Positions 1 through 4,721 of a stretch of DNA of 11,334 nt are shown here, one piece after another. The position numbers and the translations under genes are program-made. The stretch spans positions 1 to 11,334 of the forward strand of contig JAKZSU010000121.1 in the NCBI GenBank assembly GCA_047517485.1, in the 5' to 3' direction. The notes under the pieces are model-generated. The model was not told where the DNA came from and did not search any database. It was given only the letters and a program-made list of their open reading frames with translations. Origin of the DNA: JAKZSU01 sp047517485. GTDB taxonomy: Bacteria; Pseudomonadota; Alphaproteobacteria; UBA7887. The first letter of the stretch is position 1. Every line of letters starts with the position of its first letter.

Positions 1-240
1 CAGTTCTACGGCACGTCGGAGAACGCGGTGAAGACGCAGATCTGGATTGCCGTCTCGGTCTACGTCCTCGTCGCCATCGTCAAGAAGCGCCTCGACCTGG
101 ACGCCTCGCTCTACACTTTGTTACAGATCCTCTCGGTGACACTCTTCGAGAAAATGCCCATACATCAAGCACTTGCGGGAGACGAAAACAGATGCAACGC
201 TTCGCAAATAACCAACCAATTGAATTTATTCGATTTTTAA
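1..240 (+). CDS. IS4 family transposase, C-terminal fragment
   Basis: Seventy-nine residues are visible, reading in frame from the first base (QFYGTSENAVKTQIWIAVSV) to the TAA at 238-240 and ending in NQLNLFDF. The hydrophobic stretch IWIAVSVYVLVAIVKKRL, then LYTLLQILSVTLFEK and the NQLNLFDF tail are typical of the extreme C terminus of IS4-type DDE transposases. In that family this part follows the YREK box that carries the catalytic Glu. The catalytic residues and the start codon are therefore left of the window, and activity cannot be judged. The GTG at 28 is an internal codon, not a start. The visible part has no frameshift or internal stop. Confidence 0.85.
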   Translation, partial: QFYGTSENAVKTQIWIAVSVYVLVAIVKKRLDLDASLYTLLQILSVTLFEKMPIHQALAGDENRCNASQITNQLNLFDF

Positions 241-253
241 CCGGACACTAGTG
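1..253 (+). mobile_element. Right end of an IS4-type insertion sequence (partial)
   Basis: The window opens inside the last part of an IS4-type transposase gene. Directly after its TAA stop lies CCGGACACTAGTG (241-253), which resembles the terminal inverted repeat such elements carry just past the transposase gene. The left end is outside the window, so neither the inverted-repeat pairing nor a target-site duplication can be confirmed, and the right boundary at 253 is a guess. Beyond it the DNA is visibly AT-richer than the genes to the right, as often seen around insertion sites. Confidence 0.55.
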
Positions 254-630
254 ATGCACAATTATAATCCAGCCGACTCTCATGAGGAATCGACTTTTTA
301 CCGCTCCGTCAACTTTTGACAATAGCTCCGATACCCTATTAGACTTGCTCTCTCGAATTCGACCTTTGCGACTGATTTACCCAATACGACTTCGAGGAGA
401 TCAACGTCTTGTAACGATCCGAAAAAAAAGAATGATACCATGTCTATTGGCCGGATTTGGCGCTCCTCGTTAGATTATCGCGTGAAAGGAACCCAATTAA
501 GAAAGCTTTTTGAATTCCATCAGATTTATAGCGATCGACATCAAAAATGAACCACAATTGTTATAACCAATGGGCAAGGACGAACCAGCGCTCGTCAATG
601 CCATTACTAAGTCACTTCCATTCCCCCCCA
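254..630. other. AT-richer intergenic DNA between IS end and hmfE; no gene supported
   Basis: These 377 bases separate the IS end from the stop codon of hmfE. The stretch 254-600 is clearly less GC-rich than the neighbouring operon. One 63-codon frame (282-473, plus strand) is open but has no recognisable family, no good Shine-Dalgarno and unlikely composition, so it is not called a gene. Visible elements are GTCAA-CTT-TTGAC (308-320), an inverted repeat lying within or beside a 19-bp match to the 5' end of the cyclase gene, and an 8-bp GTTATAAC palindrome near 560-570. A GACGA/TCGTC stem with an 8-nt loop lies at about 579-596, downstream of hmfE on the minus strand. It lacks a T tract, so no intrinsic terminator is called. 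Confidence 0.5.
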
Positions 631-1449
631 TCACCGCCCCTTCCAAACCGCCTTGCGCTTTTCGGCAAACGCATTGATCCCCTCGATATAATCCTCGGTG
701 CGGCGCAGCTTCTCATACGCATGCCCCTCGACCTCGAGCGCGACCTTGAGGCTGGTGTCGTAGGCCGCGTTGAGCACCCGCTTGAGCGAGTGCAGCGCGA
801 TCGGCGCCATGGCGTTGAGCCTCTCGCAATACTCGTTCACCAAAGCGGTCAGCGCGTCGCTGTCCGCGGCGACCGCGGTGATCAATCCCCACTCCAAAGC
901 TTGGCTCGCCGGCAGCCGTTTGCCGAGCATCACCATGTCCTTGGCGCGGGTCAGGCCGGCGATGCGGGCGACGCGGACGCTGCCGCCCGAGCCCGGCATT
1001 TGGCCCAGCGTAATCTCGGGCAGGCCGACCAAGGTGTCGACGGTCGCCAGGCGATAGTCGCACGCCAGGGCGAGCTCGAAGCCGACCCCGAAGGTGTATT
1101 TTTCCAGCGCCGCGATCACCGGTTTGGCGCAGCGCTCGGGGGCGCCGATATTATCCGCCAGGTCCGACATTTTGTTGACCGGGATATCGGGGAAGCGCTT
1201 GACGTCGCCGCCCGAGGTAAAGGTGCCGCCCGACCCGCGGATGACGATCACGCCGACCTCGTCGTCCTCGTCGAACGCCTCGAGGATCGCGCGGATCTGG
1301 GCGCGAGCGCGGAACGAGACGGTGTTCAACGGCGGCCGGTCGAGAATCAGATAGCCGACGCGCGCGCCGGCATCGACTTCGACGCGCAGCCCGTCCAGTT
1401 CGGCGAGCAGCGCGCCGCGGGCACCGGCGTAGTCACGGGGTTCGGGCAT
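631..1449 (-). CDS. hmfE: Crotonase-fold 2-oxoglutaroyl-CoA hydrolase (HmfE-like)
   Basis: A 272-residue protein of the enoyl-CoA hydratase/isomerase superfamily, of normal length. Oxyanion-hole segments are visible at FTSGGDVKRF (about 77-86) and FGVGFELALACD (120-131). Both Glu positions used by crotonase-type hydratases are kept (E125 in GFELALAC, E145 in LPEITLGQMPGSGG), so the active site looks intact. As the last gene after a molybdenum hydroxylase and an acyl-CoA ligase, it fits HmfE, which opens and hydrolyses the product of 2-furoyl-CoA hydroxylation to give 2-oxoglutarate and CoA. The conserved stretch NIGAPERCAKPVIA also resembles that group as I remember it. The ATG at 1449 is supported by AAGGAG (1456-1461, minus strand) six bases upstream. 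Unlike the other four genes it does not overlap its upstream neighbour: 383 bp of repeats intervene. Without the context it would be called a generic enoyl-CoA hydratase. Confidence 0.78.
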   Translation of the reverse strand: MPEPRDYAGARGALLAELDGLRVEVDAGARVGYLILDRPPLNTVSFRARAQIRAILEAFDEDDEVGVIVIRGSGGTFTSGGDVKRFPDIPVNKMSDLADNIGAPERCAKPVIAALEKYTFGVGFELALACDYRLATVDTLVGLPEITLGQMPGSGGSVRVARIAGLTRAKDMVMLGKRLPASQALEWGLITAVAADSDALTALVNEYCERLNAMAPIALHSLKRVLNAAYDTSLKVALEVEGHAYEKLRRTEDYIEGINAFAEKRKAVWKGR

Positions 1450-1455
1450 GGGGGT

Positions 1456-1461
1456 CTCCTT
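1456..1461 (-). promoter_or_regulatory. Strong Shine-Dalgarno of hmfE
   Basis: On the minus strand the bases read AAGGAG, followed by a 6-nt spacer (ACCCCC) and the ATG at 1449. This is the best ribosome binding site in the window and fixes the hmfE start. It directly abuts the first repeat of the upstream array, whose TTTAAA begins at 1462, so folding of the repeat could affect access to it (inference). Confidence 0.75.
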
Positions 1462-1518
1462 TTTAAAGGGCGTTCAAGCGCCACGCAGGCTTTCCTCGCA
1501 TAAGCTCGGGCGCGCTTG

Positions 1519-1543
1519 CCGGCCTGCGCATCGCGCAGTCCGG
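1519..1543. repeat. Hairpin in repeat copy 1
   Basis: CCGG-C-CTGCGC-ATC-GCGCAG-T-CCGG forms a 6-bp GC stem with a 3-nt loop, extended by an outer 4-bp CCGG/CCGG stem across one C/T mismatch. The same element appears in repeat copy 2, where the mismatched position can form a G-T pair. No T tract follows on either strand, so it is not a standard intrinsic terminator. Confidence 0.65.
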
Positions 1544-1611
1544 TTGTTTAAAGGGCGTTCAAGCGCCACGCGGGCTTTCCTCGCATAAGCTCGGGCGCGC
1601 GGTCGCGCTTG

Positions 1612-1635
1612 CCGGGCTGCGCAGGCGCAGTCCGG
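1612..1635. repeat. Hairpin in repeat copy 2
   Basis: CCGG-G-CTGCGC-AG-GCGCAG-T-CCGG is the counterpart of the hairpin at 1519-1543. The inner 6-bp stem and the outer CCGG arms are identical. The loop is reduced to AG, so the innermost pair would probably open, and the variable position is G opposite T. Keeping both arms while the loop and the intervening base change suggests that the fold matters. Confidence 0.65.
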
Positions 1636-1790
1636 TTGATTTAAAGGGCGTTCAAGCGCCACGCAGGCTGTCCTCGCATTGGCTCGGGCGCGCGGTCGCG
1701 CTTGCCGTTCGCGTTGCTCACGGGCGCTTGCGTGGTCTGGAAATTGAACGAGACTGGTTTCGGCTCGGGCGCGCGGTTGCGCTTGCCGTC

Positions 1791-1807
1791 CCGCAATCGG
1801 ATTGCGG
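1791..1807. repeat. Hairpin just downstream of hmfD
   Basis: CCGCAAT-CGG-ATTGCGG is a perfect 7-bp stem with a 3-nt loop, 26 bp past the ligase stop in the direction of transcription. It could be extended by a GT/AC pair across one bulged C. There is no downstream U tract, so it is more likely an mRNA 3'-end or attenuation structure than an intrinsic terminator; this is inference from position. Confidence 0.55.
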
Positions 1808-1832
1808 ACCGGGCGTGGTCTCGGTCTAAAAT

Positions 1833-3389
1833 TCACCGCGGTCGCCGGAGCGACCGGCGGAGCAGCTTGCCGCTTGCGGAGCGGGGGAGGGTGTCGACGA
1901 ACTCGTAGCGGCGCGGGCGTTTGAAGCGGGCGAGGTCGCTGGCCAGGCAATGGGCGTCGAGCGCCGCGGACATTGCCTCATCCGCTGCCGGCGTACCGGC
2001 CGCGGCCGCCTCGATAAAAGCAACGACCTGTTCGCCCCAGCGTCCGTGGGCTTCGCCGATCACCGCGGCGTGGCGCACCAGGGGGCTTTTGGTGAGCACG
2101 GCCTCGACCTCCTCGGGATAGATGTTTTCGCCGCCCGAGATGATCATGTCGTCGACCCGGCCGATGACGAAGAGCTCGCCGTCGGCGTCGAAATAGCCGA
2201 GATCGCCGGTGTGGTACCAGCCGTCGCGGATCGCTTTCGCGTCGGCGTCGGGCCGTTTCCAATAGCCGGCGAAGGCGTCGGGGCACGCCATCGAGGCGAT
2301 TATTTCTCCCAATGTGCCCGCTCGCACCGTGTCCCCGGGGCCGGCGTTCGGTTCGCGGCCGACGTTCGGTTCGGGGCCGACGTTCGGCTCGGCATTGACC
2401 ACACGGATCTCCTGGCCGGCTCCGGCGCGGCCGGCACAGCCCGGTTTTTCGGTCACGTGGTCGCAATTGGTGAAGGTGAAGATCTCGCTCGAGCCATAGA
2501 AATTACTAAACCGCGCGGGCGCGAACGTCGCTTGGCAGCGCTGGGTCAATTCCGAAGTCATTGCCATGCCGGCGTAGGCGATGTTGGTGATCGAGGTCAC
2601 GTCCGCGGCGGCGATATCCGGGTGGTTGACCAGGTTGTGAAACAAGGTGGGCACCAGGAACAGCGCGTCGATGTGCTCATCCTCGATCAGGCGCAACGCC
2701 GCGGCTGCTTCGAAAGCGGGCAAGCAGATATAAGGGCCGCCGAGGACCGCCGACATCAACAGCGCGCGCATGCCCATGGTGTGGAACAGTGGCATCACCC
2801 CCAGTTGCGACACGCCGGCGCCGTAGTCCAGCGCGTCAATACACGACAGCGTCGCCGCGTGCTCCGCCGCGTGGCTGCGCGGCACCCCCTTGGGCCGCCC
2901 GGTGGTGCCCGAGGTATAGAGCATCAGCGCCGTCGTTTCGCTTCCGCAACAAGTGGGTTCCGCCACCGGGGTCGAATTAAGTAGGGTGCTATATGATCCG
3001 TCATCCAGGGAAACGAGCACCGGGGGTGTGGTGCCGTTGTGCTCGCGCACCGCCGCCGCCGAGCGATCCTCGAACACCAGCGCGCGGGCCTCCGAGTCTT
3101 CCAGCACAAACTCGATTTCCGCCGCGCCGGCGCGCCAGTTGTACGGCGTAAAAATCAGCCCCAGGATTTGGCACGCCCAGTAGAGCGTCGCGCACTCCGC
3201 CCGGTTCGATAGCACGGTCACCACATGATCGCCCGGGCGCAGCCCCGCGTCCCGCAATCCTCCCGCCAGGCGGCGTACCGCCTGGTCCCATTCGGCCCAG
3301 GTCAATCGCCGCGCGCCGTCGACGATCGCCAAACCGTCTGGAGCCCGCGCCACCGCGGCGCTGAATATCTCGCCGAGAGTCATTGTCAT
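1833..3389 (-). CDS. hmfD: AMP-forming acyl-CoA ligase, probable 2-furoate--CoA ligase (HmfD-like)
   Basis: A 518-residue ANL-superfamily adenylating enzyme that would activate a carboxylic acid with ATP and CoA to the acyl-CoA. All core motifs are present in order: P-loop YTSGTTGRPKG (158-168), YGSSE (299-303), the WYHTGD motif (391-396), hinge region GRVDDMIISGGENIYPEEVE (410-429) and the C-terminal LPRSASGKLLRR with catalytic Lys508. The ATG at 3389 overlaps the hmfC stop as ATGA and has GGAGG (3400-3404) ten bases upstream, indicating translational coupling. The frame continues upstream, but that part is the shadow of hmfC. Between the YGSSE and WYHTGD motifs sits an odd threefold EPN(V/A)G repeat (about 334-350) encoded by an 18-bp tandem repeat. 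The substrate is inferred to be 2-furoate from its place between HmfABC-like and HmfE-like genes. The sequence alone would support only a medium-chain or aromatic acid ligase. Confidence 0.8.
   Translation of the reverse strand: MTMTLGEIFSAAVARAPDGLAIVDGARRLTWAEWDQAVRRLAGGLRDAGLRPGDHVVTVLSNRAECATLYWACQILGLIFTPYNWRAGAAEIEFVLEDSEARALVFEDRSAAAVREHNGTTPPVLVSLDDGSYSTLLNSTPVAEPTCCGSETTALMLYTSGTTGRPKGVPRSHAAEHAATLSCIDALDYGAGVSQLGVMPLFHTMGMRALLMSAVLGGPYICLPAFEAAAALRLIEDEHIDALFLVPTLFHNLVNHPDIAAADVTSITNIAYAGMAMTSELTQRCQATFAPARFSNFYGSSEIFTFTNCDHVTEKPGCAGRAGAGQEIRVVNAEPNVGPEPNVGREPNAGPGDTVRAGTLGEIIASMACPDAFAGYWKRPDADAKAIRDGWYHTGDLGYFDADGELFVIGRVDDMIISGGENIYPEEVEAVLTKSPLVRHAAVIGEAHGRWGEQVVAFIEAAAAGTPAADEAMSAALDAHCLASDLARFKRPRRYEFVDTLPRSASGKLLRRSLRRPR
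2341..2394. repeat. 18-bp tandem repeat, 3 copies, in frame within hmfD
   Basis: Three adjacent 18-bp units at 2341-2358, 2359-2376 and 2377-2394 have the pattern CCG(G/A)CGTTCGG(T/C)TCG followed by three variable bases. Units 1 and 2 differ at two positions. Because 18 is a multiple of three, the repeat adds hexapeptides of type EPN(V/A)G(P/R) without shifting the frame. It sits in a presumed surface loop of the ligase, so copy-number change would probably be tolerated. Confidence 0.85.
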
Positions 3390-3877
3390 TCGCCGGCGAC
3401 CTCCAGGATCGCGCGGACCATGCCGTCGTAGCCGGTACAGCGGCAGATGTGGCCCGACAGCATGTCGCGCACCTCGGTCTCGGTCGGGTTGGCGAACTCG
3501 GCCAGGAATTGCGTCGTCGAGGCGAGAATGCCCGGCGTGCAATAGCCGCACTGCAAGCCGCCGTGGCGCGAGAACGCGGCTTGCAAAGCCGACAATTTTT
3601 CGCCGTCGCCCCCGTCGCCCAAGCCCTCGACGGTGGTGATCGCGCGGCCCATCGCTTGCACCGCCAGGGTCAGGCAACCGCGCTCGGCGCGGCCGTCGAT
3701 GAGGATGGTGCAGGCGCCGCACACCCCGTGCTCGCAACCGACATGGGTGCCGAACAGCCCGAGCTCATGGCGCAGGAAATCGCTGAGCAAAGTGCGCGGC
3801 GTGGCGAAGCCGACATGCTCGCGCCGGTTGACGGTCAGGGTGATCCGGATCTTTTCCGATTTATCCGCTCTAAACAT
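3386..3877 (-). CDS. hmfC: Molybdenum hydroxylase [2Fe-2S] subunit (HmfC / CoxS-like)
   Basis: A 163-residue small subunit of the xanthine oxidase family that relays electrons from the molybdenum site to FAD. All eight cluster cysteines are present. The plant-ferredoxin-type site is GCEHGVCGAC plus the Cys in ERGC (C48, C53, C56, C68). The second site is CGYC plus CRC (C110, C113, C145, C147). The length is normal for CoxS-like proteins. The ATG at 3877 lies 8 bases inside the 3' end of the FAD-subunit gene. A longer frame reaches 4075, but its extra residues are the Arg/Pro-rich shadow of that gene. No signal peptide is seen, so the enzyme is presumably cytoplasmic. By context this is the 2Fe-2S subunit of a 2-furoyl-CoA dehydrogenase. 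Confidence 0.85.
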   Translation of the reverse strand: MFRADKSEKIRITLTVNRREHVGFATPRTLLSDFLRHELGLFGTHVGCEHGVCGACTILIDGRAERGCLTLAVQAMGRAITTVEGLGDGGDGEKLSALQAAFSRHGGLQCGYCTPGILASTTQFLAEFANPTETEVRDMLSGHICRCTGYDGMVRAILEVAGE

Positions 3878-4721
3878 TGTCGAACGCCTGGTGGATCGCC
3901 CGCGCGCCGAGCAGCGCGGCGAGGTGGCGGCGGTAGTCGGCGTTGGCCTGAAGATCCGCGACCGGATCGACGTCGCGCGCCGCCTGGTTGGAGATTTCCC
4001 CGGCGGTCTCCAGCGTCGCCGGCGCACCGATAAAGGTGGTGGTGTCGAACGCCCGCGGTCGGTCCTCGATGCCACCCAGCGCGAAGCTCAAAGAAATAAT
4101 CGATCCATCGCGAACGATGGCGCGGGCGGCGGCGGCGGCGATGGCGAAGTCGCCATGACGTTGCGCGATCTCGGCGAATCCGTCGGCCGCGCCGGCGGCC
4201 CGCGGCCAATTTAGGCCGGTGACCAATTCGTCGGGCATTCGCGCGGTGGTGAGCGGGCCGTGAAAAAAATCCGCCGCGGCGACAGCTCGGGTGCCGCGCT
4301 TCGAGGCCAACACCACCTCGCCGCCGCACGCCACCAGGCACAGCGGGATTTCCGCGCTCGGGTCGGCGTGCGCCACCGAGCCGCCGAGGGTGCCGCGATT
4401 GCGGGTCTGGTAATGCCCGACATGAGGCAGCGCGAGACCGAGCATGGGAATGGCTTCGATGAGCGCCGAGTCCTTCATCGCCACCGCTTGGCGCACCCGC
4501 GCGCCGGTGGTCACGCGGTCATTCTGACTTTCGATCCGGTCGAGCCCGGGCACCCGGTTGAGATCGATCACGATCCCCGGCCGCGCCAGGCGCATGTTGA
4601 GCATCGCGCCGAGCGACATGCCGCCGGCGAGCAGCAATGCGTCGGGGCCGAACTCGGATAGCAAGCCAAGCGCTTCGTCGAGGGTGTCGGGCCGGGCATA
4701 ATCGAAGGCCGATGGTTTCAT
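3870..4721 (-). CDS. hmfB: Molybdenum hydroxylase FAD subunit (HmfB / CoxM-like)
   Basis: A 283-residue FAD-binding medium subunit of the CoxM type. Family motifs are visible: LAGGMSLGAMLNMRLARP (about 31-48, the first FAD-contacting loop, usually AGGQS), RNRGTLGGSVAHADPSAEIP (107-126, the second FAD loop) and QRHGDFAIA (187-195). It lacks the extra [4Fe-4S] insertion of 4-hydroxybenzoyl-CoA reductase beta subunits and is shorter than they are, which argues for a hydroxylase over that reductase. I prefer the ATG at 4721, since it forms an ATGA overlap with the upstream stop and gives the family-typical start MKPSAFDYARP; an in-frame ATG at 4733 would add four residues. Its last 8 bases overlap hmfC. 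Confidence 0.83.
   Translation of the reverse strand: MKPSAFDYARPDTLDEALGLLSEFGPDALLLAGGMSLGAMLNMRLARPGIVIDLNRVPGLDRIESQNDRVTTGARVRQAVAMKDSALIEAIPMLGLALPHVGHYQTRNRGTLGGSVAHADPSAEIPLCLVACGGEVVLASKRGTRAVAAADFFHGPLTTARMPDELVTGLNWPRAAGAADGFAEIAQRHGDFAIAAAAARAIVRDGSIISLSFALGGIEDRPRAFDTTTFIGAPATLETAGEISNQAARDVDPVADLQANADYRRHLAALLGARAIHQAFDNV

Larger units (their letters stand above)
1462..1821. repeat. Intercistronic array of imperfect 81-93 bp direct repeats
   Basis: Three copies begin with TTTAAAGGGCGTTCAAGCGC, at 1462, 1547 and 1640 (periods 85 and 93). Each continues through CACGC(A/G)GGCT, TCCTCGCAT and GCTCGGGCGCGC. Copy 1 lacks an 8-nt GGTCGCGC segment present in copies 2 and 3. The second half of the unit, GCTCGGGCGCGCGGT(C/T)GCGCTTGCCG, recurs at 1682 and again at 1763 without the TTTAAA half. 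A further block, GCGTGGTCT followed by an AAATT-type tail, is shared between 1730 and 1813 (spacing 83). The array fills almost the whole gap between the ligase and crotonase genes. Units contain several short hairpins. Reading frames through it give only Arg/Ala/Pro-rich repeats and I do not regard them as coding. It may belong to a genome-wide intergenic repeat family; this cannot be tested here. Confidence 0.85.

Noticed and set aside
282..473. 63-codon plus-strand frame beside the IS
   Set aside because: No family, no good ribosome binding site and an unlikely composition; the only notable part is the 19-bp match, which is reported as a finding.
579..596. Possible terminator after hmfE
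   Set aside because: Only a 5-bp stem with an 8-nt loop and no T tract in the direction of transcription.
547..1503. 318-codon open frame on the plus strand
   Set aside because: It is antisense to hmfE, whose motifs and Shine-Dalgarno are clear; its Arg/Asp/Gly-rich product has no recognisable family and follows from high third-position GC.
1474..1950. 158-codon minus-strand frame across the repeat array
   Set aside because: It encodes only Arg/Ala/Pro-rich repeats copied from the DNA array and overlaps the 3' end of the ligase gene in another frame.
2314..2499. Repeat in the ligase as a possible CRISPR or mobile repeat
   Set aside because: The three 18-bp units are adjacent without spacers and stay in frame with the ligase.
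3390..3737. Upstream extension of the ligase frame
   Set aside because: The extra 116 residues are an Arg-rich shadow of the [2Fe-2S] subunit; the ATG at 3389 with GGAGG and an ATGA overlap is far better.
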